Shown: positions 11,006 to 22,991 of the stretch, piece by piece | Position numbering within the stretch: position 1 is the first letter of the stretch | How the letters are laid out: every line of letters starts with the position of its first letter | DNA from: Volutella citrinella | Lineage: Eukaryota > Ascomycota > Sordariomycetes > Hypocreales > Nectriaceae | DNA: 64,000 nt | Direction of reading: 5' to 3' | Assembly: GCA_034401135.1 (NCBI GenBank) | Contig: JAWZSP010000002.1 | Span: 2,728,001-2,792,000, forward strand | The notes under the pieces: model-generated | Database searches by the model: none | What the model was told of the DNA's origin: nothing | The model's input: the letters and a program-made list of their open reading frames with translations, nothing else | Position numbers and translations under genes: made by a program

Positions 11006-13211
11006 AGGGAGGGATGTCCTTTTTTTTCTGGGATATGTACTAGGAACAGGTGTTTGTTCGTGTCTCTGGCGAGTTGGGAGTTGGGGAATGGGATGGACTA
11101 TACACAGACACTGCCGAATAACGTCAACCACAAAATGATGATCTGATCCGCGTGATGAGAGATGGCACCGCAACCCACTGACGTGATGACCCTGTCTCAT
11201 CTGTACTACCATCTACGACTTCCCATCAACTCCCATGTCTCGACCGACCCCCACTCCACGGCCGCGAGACAAAGACTGAGCGTTCGTCTCAGGCCCGGTC
11301 CCGTGGACACTCACCCGGAACCCCCCTTCCTCGGAGCAACGAACGCCATCCCGTCAATCGGATTAGTAAACAGCATCAACATCCCATCGTCATTCCCGTT
11401 CTAGCGTCGAGCCCCCCCGCGACTTCTCAGCTAGCCCCTCGCGTGCCCGCTCACATGACGCCCGCCCCCCGTACGCCAGTGCCAGCTTCTCCGGCGCTAC
11501 TGCTGGCGGCCGGGAGGAGCTAGGTAGGATGTGAAGTGGTCTGTCTAGCCGCTCGCAACCCCAGACAAAAGGGGGAAGCTGGGGCCGTTGCGAATCCATG
11601 GGTGGGATGGGGCCATCCGCCCCCTTCCCTTCCCCAGTGCCCGTCCCAATCCTGCCACGCCCGGAACTTGCCCAGTGGCCTAGGGCAAGACATTGGCGCA
11701 GAAACCAGCCATTCGAAAGGCCAAGCAACTGTGATATCGCGGGCGGGGGCGTATCTAAAAGCAACCAGGCAGGGGACAGGGGCAGGGGTAGGTAGCGTTC
11801 ATACTTCGGCTCGGCTGTGATGCGGGGAAACAGGATTATTAGTTGGCAAATCGTCACAGTCATGGTCTCTGCCCAGTCCAGGAGCCGGTCTTGATTAGAG
11901 TCTTCTAGAAATTAATGACGGACGGACGGACACGTTCGTCCCCGCATGTCTACTCTCGTCTGCGGGTCTCGTACTACTACTTACTAGTAGTAGTACTTTA
12001 GTAACTAACTAATTCATATCATCTGAGAAATCCATGTTCCGTGCAATGCTGTTGTGTTCCGTCTCGTCCCATGCTGCCCACCCTATTCTCAAGGAATTGT
12101 GCAAACTTGATACATAAACAATGGTATAATATATGCTTTCTTTCTTGGTCTTTCTTTCTTTGCTCGTGCTCGTCAATGCGTGCTGCTTCATGCTGCTTGA
12201 AAAATTATTCAAGGAAAACAAACAAATCAAAAATGCCGCCCGCCGGATCCACCGCCAAAAAATGCTTAGAAATGTTACCGCCCATCCCGGAAAGCCGGGC
12301 TTTGTCAATATAGAGGGAGATTTGATGCAGAAAATGCTGCTCTCTGTCGGTGTATGTTTGAATGAAATGCTGTTCAACACACATATGGATGGCGTTGAAA
12401 CCAGAAATGTGGAGAGGGGCCCCAGGAGAACCGGAGATGATGAGATTATACACAACCACCGCCCACAGGCGCCAGCCAAATGCAATGCAACGCCCAAATG
12501 CCAAGCACAGGCGGGAAGTCGCCCGAACCCAGCTGATGCAAATTCCGAGACATGGCACCTTTAGCCTTGCGGGGAAGGGTGGGATGCCCCTGCTGCGTGC
12601 CGATGCGATTGCAGCTTTGGCTGAGTGATCAATAAGTGGCGCCCCGTGGGGATGATCGTTGAGGCAATTAACCGGATGCCCCGGGGGTGTAAGAGTCGAA
12701 TAGAACTGACGATGCTGACCATGTAAAAACTTTTGTGCGCCAGTTCGAGGGAGCGAGGAATGCAACCATTGCGTCAAGTGCGGATAGATCGGACCTCGAG
12801 CCCCTCGAACAAAAAAAAAAAAACAAGACCAAAGACGATGGCAGCCAAGGCACAAAGCCACCGGGTGCTGTGTTTCCCAGGTGAGATTGGTGCAGCCTGT
12901 CGATCCAGGGACAAGGCCTGCTCCCTTTGCGCCTGATTCCTTGCAACCCCGCAAAATCGCCGCGGGGGGGTCTTGTCCGACGCCGCGCTGGGCGCACTTG
13001 GTCCCAGTCCACGGCGACTGTCCAATTCCCCACCGTCGGCGAGGGCGGCCAAGCTCCCTGGACCCCAAGACACCCACGCTGGCCCCCCCGCAGGCTTTCA
13101 GCTGTACCACCACCACCACCACGCCCCGAACTGGTGGCTGTTGGCAGCTGCCCAACGAGGTATCCCTCATCTCAGGTGGGTGGGCCAGCGAATCAAAGGG
13201 CCTTGGCCACT
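11006..13211. other. Intergenic between two convergent genes
   Basis: About 2.2 kb between the stops of the secreted-protein gene and the Ecl-type gene. It contains a TAC/GTA hairpin (11971-11996), a CT/TTTC-rich patch (about 12133-12165) and a 13-A run (12811-12823). The plus-strand frame 12133-12564 begins with a hydrophobic stretch, but that arises from the TTTC-rich DNA, so I do not call it a gene. Long 3' UTRs from both sides probably occupy part of the gap. Confidence 0.45.
11971..11996. repeat. TAC/GTA inverted repeat, 10-bp stem
   Basis: Arms GTACTACTAC and GTAGTAGTAC are perfect inverse complements separated by six bases. The tract contains the palindrome TACTAGTA at 11982-11989 and sits in the intergenic region between convergent genes. 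Similar tracts occur at 18287-18300 and 26011-26027. Confidence 0.75.
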
Positions 13212-14378
13212 TCACCTGCCAACCATGGGCGTCACGAGCTCGATGCTCTTGGGTCGTGAGTAAGTCCCTGGGTGTCGAGAAGGCAGAGGACGGTCCATGC
13301 CGCCAGACATGTCGTAGCTGCTGTATCCGCCACCAACGCCGCCGTAGTACGCCCCGTCATACGTAGACGAGAAGTAGCTGGCAGACGGCCGCGAGTACGA
13401 ATTGTGAGGGCTGGTTGCAGCGCTGCGGCTAAACGGCCACAGGTTCGCCGAGCTGCCCACAGGCGATGGCGGGCTCGGTGGCCGGACGTTGAGGGATCGC
13501 AGGGCCGAGACGGCCGAAGTGTGCTGGTAGCTGTAGGCGGCAGAAGTTGTGTTGGGCGTCGCCGGCGGGGAACTGAAGTGCATCGAACTCGGTCGTGAGG
13601 GCGACGCTCGGGGCACAATGTCTCTGGGCTCCGGGTTGCCAGCCGAGTAGAAGGGGTAGTTGCTGCCGGCTGGGTAGCTTCGTACTGACGATGCCGCATG
13701 TGACGTCGACATCTGGTCGACGTTTCGACAACTGCGCATACCAAAGTCAGCAAATGAATCGGCCCTTCGCTCATCCACCGCTGGTAATGGAGGATGGCGT
13801 CTCATCAACGTACCTGTCGGAGCAATATAGGTGCATGTCGTCGTGAGGAATGAATTGCTTCTCGCACGTCATGCTGTAGAGGAGATGCAGGTCAGCCTAG
13901 CTGGTCGGATCGATTTGTGTGGATCGCAGAAAAGTGCACATCGTGAGATTGCCATGCCATGGCCAACCCGAACCCGCCGCCGTCGCCGCATTCGTGGGCC
14001 GTGAATGACGGCATTGCCGGAGGTCGGGCGACCGAGGACAGGCACTGACGCACCATCGCCGTCAAGCGGGCGGGACGGGTTGGTAGGCAAAAGCAAAATC
14101 GCACGCCATCACCCCCCCGAAAACGTATGGGAAAAAAGCAACCATGACGTGACAGGTACATACCAGAATTGTGGGAAACTCTCACGCTCGTCTTCCCACA
14201 TGTCGCTGCGCTCTCGTTCCCGTTCGCGCTGACTGCGGCCGAGCTTTTGGGGAGTGTGTCGTCGAGTCATTGTCGGGCGCTTGTGCTTGGTGGGATCGGT
14301 GGCAGTCACGGCTTTCCGGACGTCCGTCATGGACGTGTTAGGCAGGCCGTGGCCGGACTTCTTGCGGCTGTGGTGCAT
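13212..14378 (-). CDS. Ecl1/2/3-type zinc-binding protein
   Basis: Three exons on the minus strand (14378-14164, 13873-13814, 13731-13212) encode 264 residues. The intron junctions are GTATGT...CAG (290 bases, long for a fungus) and GTACGT...CAG (82 bases). Splicing assembles a zinc-binding core, C72-x2-C75 ... YC89-x3-C93, with the 20-codon middle exon supplying most of it. This matches the Ecl1/2/3 zinc-binding family. The rest is Ser/Pro/Tyr-rich and disordered, with a Gly/Tyr-rich patch near the end. In fission yeast Ecl1-family proteins respond to nutrient and metal limitation and extend chronological lifespan; a similar regulatory role here is inferred. I prefer the start at 14378 (CACAATG context). 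An in-frame ATG at 14459 lies too close to the TATA-like element near 14490. Confidence 0.75.
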
Positions 14379-14487
14379 TGTGGTTGGAAGTAGGAGGAGA
14401 TGGAGGGGGAAGAGGAGGGAGAGAAAGCGAGAGTGTGTTTGTGTGTGTATCAAGGCCACGAATGGCCGGGAGGTTGAAAGTCAAGGA

Positions 14488-14495
14488 TATAAAAG
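14488..14495. promoter_or_regulatory. TATA-like element upstream of the Ecl-type gene
   Basis: TATAAAAG on the plus strand, about 110 bases upstream of the preferred minus-strand ATG at 14378. It would place a minus-strand transcription start near 14460. Its canonical orientation points the other way, into the gene-poor stretch, so it could equally serve a rightward transcript. Confidence 0.35.
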
Positions 14496-15943
14496 TCGGA
14501 GGGAGCAACGAGGCGGAACCGGGGCGCCTATGAATGAATGGGACGGGGACGGGTGGTGAAAATAGTCACAGCCGATCAAGGCAGCTAGTAGCTGGAGCCG
14601 TTCCGGGACACTCTCTTCAGTGGTTCGACTGCGGGGGCTTATCGCCTGGCTCAGCTTCGGGAGGGGCTCCCCTTTCCTTCCCTGATCTGATCTGCCTGGA
14701 TAGACAAAGTGGACCGCTAAAGCGCAGGGGAAAAAACGGTTGCAGAGTTTTCTCCCTTTGTGTTGCAATTGAATCTGCGACCCGGAAAAAAAAATCAGTA
14801 ATGTGCGATCGGAGGCGTTGACGAGTGGCAAATTGTCTGGGGGGGTCGCGCGGGCGCATGTGCAGGAACGAGAGGACAAGAGTACTCGGCTAGCGACACA
14901 TTGAACAAGCGCCAGTAGCACGGGGGTTTTAGTGTTGGATGCGGAGATGGAAGGGAAAAAAGAAGGGAGGGGACCCTAGGTTTAATTCCCGGGGGACTGA
15001 TGGATAAGCAACAGATGGGCCGCCGCCGGAAGAGCAAGAAAAAAAAATTAAAAAAAAAATTAACTGACTGACGGGAAACGGGCTGGCGGTTGCGTCACCA
15101 ACTAAGTTCCAGGATCGGCACCGTGGGGATGAGGCTGAGCTATGTGTGATCCGGTACGGTCGGACGAGATTGATTGATTGATTAGTCCTCCCAAATAAGC
15201 GTGGTGCGAGTGTCGCACAAGCAGACTCTCGCCCTTTCAGAGAGATTGAAGAGGGGGCCGGGGGCTGGCAGCGGGGTGGTGGCTCGACGGCGTGGGTTGG
15301 TGTTGATGGTGTAAGACGGGGACAGTTTGGTTGGAATCGCGCCGCAGGACGGGGATCGAGGATTCGAGGATTCGGTCGTTGAGGGGGAGACCGCCTATTC
15401 TATGGCAGTAATACCGTCTAGCAGATTTGCAATTTGCAGTTCGGGAGAGCGTGGGAGAAGTCGGGCCGGGGAGAAGACAAGAGCTTTATTAAAAAAAAAC
15501 CAAGACCAGCTGAGATGGGCAATCGTCTTTGTCAGAGGAGGCGGTCCGGGACTTGTGACTCGTCTCTCCTCTCAGCGTGGGTTGTGGTGTTGGAGAGTGG
15601 GCGAGGTGCCGAAAGCGGAGATGGCTTGGGCGCACCGTGCAGCCAATAACTGGGCGCAATCCCAAGTTCGGCGGCCAGAGAGGGCGACAGGACTCACAGC
15701 CTGCCTTGTCACAGGAGCCCGGTATTAGGCGACGACGGGGCCTGGCAGATGCGGGCAAGGGCTGACGGACAGGGAATGACCCCCAACAATGACTGCGAGC
15801 CTGGGGCTGGCTTGAAAATCGGCAACTTCCTGTGACCGTTTTTGGTGGGTTCGTTGCCCGTTGGGGAGGGTATTTGCTGATGGTGGCGCCGCGATGGGTG
15901 AGGAACAGGGCAAGCGAGCGAGACCGTGCGGCCTACTTGTCGC

Positions 15944-15950
15944 TATAAAA
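15944..15950 (+). promoter_or_regulatory. Orphan TATA box in the gene-poor region
   Basis: GCTATAAAAGG is a near-perfect TATA context on the plus strand, with no recognisable coding sequence downstream. It could start a non-coding transcript or be chance. Confidence 0.25.
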
Positions 15951-18286
15951 GGGTGCCGAGGGGTGCCGGATGGTGTCGTATTGCCCAGTCAAAGGGGTTA
16001 AAGCCTTGGGCGTGTGAGAGGCGGCGTGTGCGTCTGACGCTGACGAGTAGGCGAGGCGCGGTATGCCTTGGAGGCCCGGATTGGTAGACTTCTGGCAGGC
16101 CTGGGGAGGCAGATGGGCACAAGACAAGCAGAATGACAAAGTCGGGCGACGTGTGCGTGGGTGCAGGCGAAAGGCGTGTGAGAGTGTGGTGTGTGAGTGT
16201 GGTGTGTGAGTGTACGTGTGTGTATGGAACGTGCGAATCTGGGGACCCTTCAATTCTTGTACGTGATCAATGCCTGCAGGGCAGTAGGCCCAAGTAGTAT
16301 GTAGGCAGTCACGGTGTTGTCTGACGGGTGTGACTTTGCAGATGATATCGCAGGCAATCACCAGTGTGGATAGAGGTGGTCTTGATCAGCGACTTGCGCG
16401 CGTTGCCTGCATGCAGCCGTGTGTGCTTCCAACTAGGTAGCTGGTGCGGTATCAGGAGCTTGGGAGGCTGATAAGATAGACGGCTGTGCGAGAGCTAATG
16501 ATAATGGACCTGGGCTGCGGGCAGTACGTCGAACCAAGTGGCGAGCTAGCACGGGTGGTAGATAAGGCAGGCGTAGATATCGGATGAATGGACGGCCAGG
16601 GAGCACGACGATTTTGCCCGGGGACAGCCAGGCTCTTGTATTATCCTGTTGCCGCCGTACATTAGTAGTAATATTAGCTGGCTGACGAACATGCAGGAGT
16701 CCTGTCACGCACGAACTGACCCAGCCATCGACATGGGCGACAAGTACTGTCTCAAGAGGGGATGCTAGGCTGGGGCGCCCCAGGGCCGGAACTGGCTGTG
16801 CGCTTGGTCATGTCGTCAATCATGGCCACGGGAAACGAGTAGCGGCTGGCGCAAGCCCAAGTCCTAGCCAACCTGCCCGTTTGCATTGGTCCTGGTTAGC
16901 ATCAGCTTGCAGCAGCGCGCAGTAGTAGCCAGAGAGGTGCTTCTGTGACCATCCTCCACGGTCAAATCATCTGCCAACCAACAGCAGCGGCAGCCGTCGA
17001 GCTCCGAGCTGGCAGAGAGAGACCGGCAGGCGACAGCTAGCGTGTGGTTGTGGGCCTTGTGGCCCTTGTCTAATCGCCTTGCAGTCTCCGCCATCCCGAT
17101 CGGAGCTAGCATCACAGTCGATGCCAGGCACGCGCTGGACAACCACGCCCTCCTGCATACACCACTGGCAGGTTCAGAGAGGGGAATGGGAACCTGGACG
17201 GAATGCCAGGGTCTGTCTTCTGCTGGGGTTGCACCAGTCAATCATCAGGGACCCCGGAGGGCCGACCGAAGTACAGTACCGGTACGTCTGTTCTTTATTG
17301 GCGCCGTACAGTGCCTCCACAACATTGTCATGGGTATCGTTGATCAAAGCACTGTCCTATGAGCATGGACTCTGCCGGTGCAAGGTGGGTAGGCGCTCGA
17401 TTGCATCGTGGACCAGACCAGCCAGGATGGTCGACGAGCAATGAGCAAACCTCGGCCAGTCTCCGCCCACCTTCTGCCCTGACGTTCAATAGCACCAGAA
17501 TTTGACCTTGAATGGCGACATCGTGGGCAAACGTGCCATGGAAACCCCCCGCCATGTACAATGACCCTCATGTCGGATCCCATGAAATCTGTGGCTGTCC
17601 TAGGCTGCTAGCACGGGTGGCCATCTGCACTCTGCAGTCCAATCTAGGCACCTGTGGATGGAGCTCCCCAGAGAGGTTCTCTCGCAGGTGGTCTCGCAGG
17701 TGGTGCTAGCGCCAGGCGTGTGCGCGGACCGCACTCGTCACTGGGCGGCTGGCTTGGGATGATGCTCTCTCCACTGAGCGAGCTCCACCGCACCGGCCTC
17801 CGCTCGGGACACCTTGTGCGCTGTGGCGGGCCCCCGAGGACTGCCCGGCAGGCCACAAGGGTTAGGCCGTGCTGGCGTTGGCCAGGGGGGCGCCTCGGAG
17901 CGGTCGGTCTGTCTGGCTCTGTCGTCTCATCCACCCCACCGAGCACGTTTCGTCGTCGAGTTGCACGTCTTGCTGGCCCTCGGTTGCGTCTTGCGCAAGC
18001 ATTACGCAATGAAACTCTCCTTGTTTGCCGCCGTCTCGAGCGTCACAGACGGGGCGGTTTGGCTTCCGGCTGTCCGAAGTGGCCGTTTTCGATGTAGGGT
18101 TTAACGTTAATAATGGGATTCGGGGAGTCGGGTTGCTGCCAGGCAACTCATGGTGGGCGCCTTCCGTGCCGTGCCGTCCCTTGCCCTCCTTCTCTTGCAG
18201 CGCCGGGCGGCACCTGAAGGAAGGTACCATGTGTACCTGGGTACGCTATCCGCAAGGTGGTACTGCTACTGCTAGTAGTCCCTTAG

Positions 18287-18300
18287 TACTACTAGTAGTA
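18287..18300. repeat. 14-base palindrome in a TAC/GTA tract
   Basis: TACTACTAGTAGTA is its own reverse complement and lies inside a longer TAC/TAG-rich stretch (18255-18302). It contains the octamer TACTAGTA found at six other non-coding sites in the window. Confidence 0.75.
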
Positions 18301-21300
18301 TAGCACCAAGTTATATCCAAGTCTCAGCTTAAGTAAGGTACTTGTTAGTTGTAAGTAGCCAAGGCAGCCGACACAATCTCCGCATTAATGTATTGAATTT
18401 CGACATCTCAACCTTGCCTAGCAGGTGTTTAGGTGCCTTGGCCCCTTCCTGACCGGCACTGCCGCCGCAACCTTGTGCAGCTCCGGGATTATGTTGTGGG
18501 TTGCGGCTCGCACAGTTGGTAACCACCTCATGCATCCTAATCGATCGACACACTGGCCACAGTACATCCCGTCGGCGCCTGCTGGCCACCGACGCCGTGC
18601 CGGTGCTTGCTTCTACGCATTCTTGCATCATTGGTCCAGCGAGCCCGGGTTGTCTGGCAGGCACTGTGGTGCAGCAAGTCCGGACAGTTACACTCCACCC
18701 CGCCGCGGGCATCCAGGTGCATCGTCTATTGGCAACACGCGACAGCAGCAGACAGAACCCGAGACCTGCTCATACAGACAACCCGAGACCATGGCAGGAT
18801 AAACTTGCCAATTGCAGCCTCAATGCGCCGGTAGCTCCTTAGTGCCCCATCATAGCCTCCATCCACCACGACACGACCAGCTCATGACTGGGTTCCGACT
18901 GGATTGGACTGGTTGAATGGGGATGCGTCGTCGTGGAGCGCTCCACTTGGGCGGCATTGGCTGGCCTCAGTGCAACTTGCAGTCGCCTTGGTCAATTGCA
19001 GCAAGCCCGGGCCTGCACATCTTCCTCGGTTTTCCCCAACGAGGGCGCTCTGGTCTGGGATGGACACTGGGTATTCCCTTGGTCATCTGCCCCCAGAAGA
19101 TTAGCTCCTGCAGTAACTAGTTGGGACGGACTGGCGCCCACGATGCACAGCCAACATAGCAGTGCACTATCAGGGGGACGACAGCACCGGCTGTGTCCAT
19201 GAGACGACATATAGTACTACTACTTGTACTACGAAGCTAAGGGAGACTCGCAGAGGCAGCGGCGGACCGTGTTGCGGGGTTGCCTGGCGGGGCACGGGCG
19301 CTGGGCCGTCTCCGCACCCCCAGATAACCAGCCCGATTTACGAGACAACGGGCGGCGGGCGACCCCAGGAGCGCGACCAGGGCAAGCAGGGCCACGACTC
19401 AGTTGACAAGCCAGCATTAATAGCAGCGTCGCAAGCCCGGGCTTGTTGGCCCACCGGGGTGCAGGGCTCGGTCGATGGGCGGCATTGGACAGAGTCGAGC
19501 ATGGCAAAGACAGCCGAGGCGGAACGGCTCTGATGCCGTTGTCTGCTGATGATGCCGTCGTCCTGCATGGGCAAGCGCAGAAGCACTGTGACGGATTCTC
19601 GGTATTCAACCTCGTCAGTGTTGCGGATTGGCGTGGGGGTTGCTTCCCGGGGCGTCGCTGCGCCAGGTAGTTCCACCCATCGGCTTACCCGGACTGAGCT
19701 GCCTTGATAATGGATAATTCTCCCAGTGCCGCAGCATGCCTTGGCCATGGACCACGGTACAAATGAGAGATGGCTGCCCTGGTCGGCCTACAGGGCCGCC
19801 TTCGTGGTCCCACGGGGGGGATCCGTTATCCTGGCCTACTTCAGTCGTTTCGTGGCATCCTTGACGAGAACCCGAGCGTGCCCTCACTTCTCACTCGCCA
19901 GGACAATCAATTCGCTGCCGTTCCCACATCACCCTTGCTCGGGCGATGGAACGCCAGGTCGCAGTGGGAGGCGCCGCCGACGACAGTGCGCCTGCAATCC
20001 ACGAGGGGGAGCTTGTGGGATCCAGAGCTTGGCCAAGGTGAAGGAAGAACGTGTCCTGCCTTGCCTGCCAGAGCTTTCCTTGAGCTGACTGCACCAAACG
20101 CGAGATCCACTTCAGCTTGGGCACCCTGATGAGGGGGGCATCTCAGCACGTGTGCAGCATGGTGTCTGTTGCAAGGGTGCAGTCCACAGGCGATGAGGGT
20201 CAGGAAAAAAAAAAAACTTCTGGTCCCTGACCAGAGACGGTCAAGACGGCCCCAAACCCACCAGGCCCCAAAATCACATCATTTGTGCCCACGGGCCAAT
20301 CGTTCTCCCACGCTCGGCTCGGCGGGTATCCTCGGCGCGAGGACTGCTCAACACGGGGTGCCAGCCGCGACATGCAGCAGAAGCTCTCAAGCCATGGTGA
20401 ATCCCCGTGCGCGATTCTAGACCGTCCAGCTCAACCGCAGATTGCCCAACCCACACTCGAGGTGAGAGGTGCGAGGAATCCGGCACCCGACGCCTTCCAA
20501 TTAGGCTCGAATGATGATTCGGCGCCCCGAGATACGATGCACGTCAGAGTATTCGGAAGGAGGATACCCCACTGGCTTCGATTTGAGATTGGGGGCACAC
20601 TCTCCCTTCCCCCCTGGGCAGTAATCTGCACCACCCAGGGTGGCACAGGGTGCCTCTGGACGACGAGATGGATCATGGCGTCTGATAAGGGAACCGCCAC
20701 CTGGTCTTATTATTAGCTGGAAATATACCCGATGCGCCGCACCCGCCGGTTTTTGTCCCCCAAGCGCGCAGATTGGGTGCGTGACCACGAGCAGGGCTGG
20801 CTATTGGCAGCAGTTCCCTATAGCAAACCAGTGCTAAGCCGGTGATGGGGTTGCTGGTGCTGCAGGAACGCACACGGACGGAGAGGAGAGGTCCTCGTCA
20901 GCAGGCCCCCGAGGCCACACAGAGAGTCGTCCCGTCATCATAAACTGATGGTGGCTCCATGATGCGTCCGTGTTCATGGACCCCCAACCATGTCATGTCG
21001 TGCATGCTCAACTCCACTCCAGCTGGCGTCGCCGCCGCCTCTTGCAGGAAATCCCCCGTGCTGAAGACGTAACCTTGATCGATGGATGGACGGCTGCAGC
21101 ACGTACTACCCTCTTCTGGTTGGACGGAACTCGCTATCCCAAGTGAGAGCTCGGCAGCGAGGCGCTCTGCCTCTGGATGGCGATGGTGTTGTCCTAGGAC
21201 GCTGGACCGACCATTTACATCCGCTGGCATGGCATTGCATGGGGTGTGGCGGGTTCGAGCCCCTTCATCCCGAAGCTGCACCCCAGGCGGCCCCCCCGCA

Positions 21301-22991
21301 TGGTGGTTTGCCTTGCCTCGAGTTGGTCTGCACCGTCTTCATCCCGCTCGCAGCAGGTTGCCTCGTGACTGATTGCTTATCTCCCAAGCTACCTGCCTTG
21401 GCCGTTGGACGGTTGATCCGCTGGGCTGAACAAAGGCTAGTCCATCGCTATCCGCCTCCATCCAGGTGTGTGTGTGCGTATCAGGGCCAGCCGGAGTTCA
21501 TGCATTTCGGATAACCCACCTTCCTTGTCCAGATCTGCATCGCGCGTTTGGAACACGAACCGAAGGGTTCGACAACTGGCCTGCCCACTGACAACTTACC
21601 CCCCTGCTTGTTTCCTCCTTGCTCAGCAGCTCTACCCCTCCTACCACGGCTGTGCTCGCAGTGCTGTGGATCGATGTTTCCAGCTGACAGCATGGACGCC
21701 CCAGCTGACCAACAGCCAGTACGGATCACATCATATGAGTTGCTATTCATCCATCATGCGTGAGCACTGTCCCCTAATATCCTGAGAGGCGCAGCACAGC
21801 GACATGATCTGTTCTGCACACCGGAGGCCCTGCACACCAGATCTCGAGGCGATGGCACAAGCGGTTCTCTAATAATCCGGGAATCTCGCGCCAGACAACT
21901 ACGAGCATACGCTGGGCATTGCACACGGCCGCCGAGCTACCTCTGAGAAACTCGCATCTGTGAAAGTGTCCACCTTGAACAATTACATGATGGCTTTAGA
22001 AGCTAGAAGCCCTGGACATCTGGTATTCCATTGCGAACCGTGCCGATGGTGACTACATTGCAGACCCCGTTGGCTGTTTGCAAGTCGGGGGCCAATCCAG
22101 CTCATAGTAAATAGGTCGTCCGCGACTCGAACTAATGCTTTTGGGCGACCTATTATTTCGTATCAACCTTGGGTTCATTCAACCCTCAGTATCAGTTTGC
22201 CGAAGGACTGCACTTCTGACACGCAAGATGCTCGATACGTTTCGTGTATGGCAACCGGCCGGTGCCTCACACCATCGGTTGAAAATGATGCAAACGGACC
22301 TGGAAATGGCAAAATGCGAAATCCAACAAACTCCATCCTTCGCGTGGAAAGGCGGCAGTCACGCCTTGGGCCATTCCTTGCTTGGTGCTAGTTGAAGCAT
22401 GCAAATGGCGCAATACGCGCAAGACATGAGGCGCATAGAGTAATTCAGCCGACTACTATGTACCTACACTGTCATGGTGAGCACTTCTGGCGTGCTATCG
22501 TCTTTGCCAATTAGGTTCAACTACGTGGACAGGAATATGGACTCAAGACTGCATACTCCAGTGAAACCGAGGTCTCGCATTACAGAAGGGAGACTGAAGC
22601 AACTCAAGGGTCAACCATCAACCAACATGGGTGTACAAAATCACCAGCGTCTTTCGGGCAACCCCAGCCTCTGGGCCGCACTAGTAGAATCGTGTGAAAA
22701 GGGTGGCACTCAGGCATTGTCAAGACGTTGGGGAATAGACTACACTGGAAATGTCATGTTGGCTAACTATCTGCTGCTAGTGAATTAGAAACCATTACAA
22801 GCCCGCAAGCTTTCCTTGCTCACATCGTACTCCCATCATACGCTCAGCTTCCTAGCCTGTGCCATGCCGGAGCATCAAGCCCTTGCCTTAGACCGCAAAA
22901 AGTGTGTGTCATTGGACAAAAGACGGGGGAATGAAAGACGGAAAATGAGATGGCAACATATTTTGTGAAACCCGCCGACGCCCTCCCAAAC

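Larger units (their letters stand above)
14379..22991. other. 8.6-kb gene-poor region
   Basis: No open frame here has domain character, length or splice structure that I can support. The DNA is not AT-rich, so it does not look like RIP-mutated transposon debris. It includes GATT repeats (15168-15184), an A/T-rich patch (about 15040-15062), an orphan TATA box (15944-15950), GTGT-rich DNA (about 16180-16225) and several TAC/GTA tracts (18255-18302, 19207-19232). Part of it could be a long regulatory region or 5' leader for the Ecl-type gene, or non-coding transcription units. Nothing in the sequence decides between these. Confidence 0.5.

Noticed and set aside
12133..12564. Open frame with a hydrophobic signal-like start
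   Set aside because: The hydrophobic part comes from a TTTC-rich DNA tract, the rest has no protein character, and longer frames overlap on the other strand.
12205..13215. 336-codon minus-strand frame overlapping the end of the Ecl-type gene
   Set aside because: It overlaps the supported gene's 3' end in another frame, crosses an A run and has no domain-like composition.
21240..21275. B-box-like GGTTCGAGCC suggesting a tRNA
   Set aside because: The T stem does not pair and there is no A box or acceptor stem.
14379..22991. Transposon remnant in the large gap
   Set aside because: No reverse transcriptase, integrase or transposase motif, no long terminal or inverted repeats, and no AT-rich RIP signature were seen.
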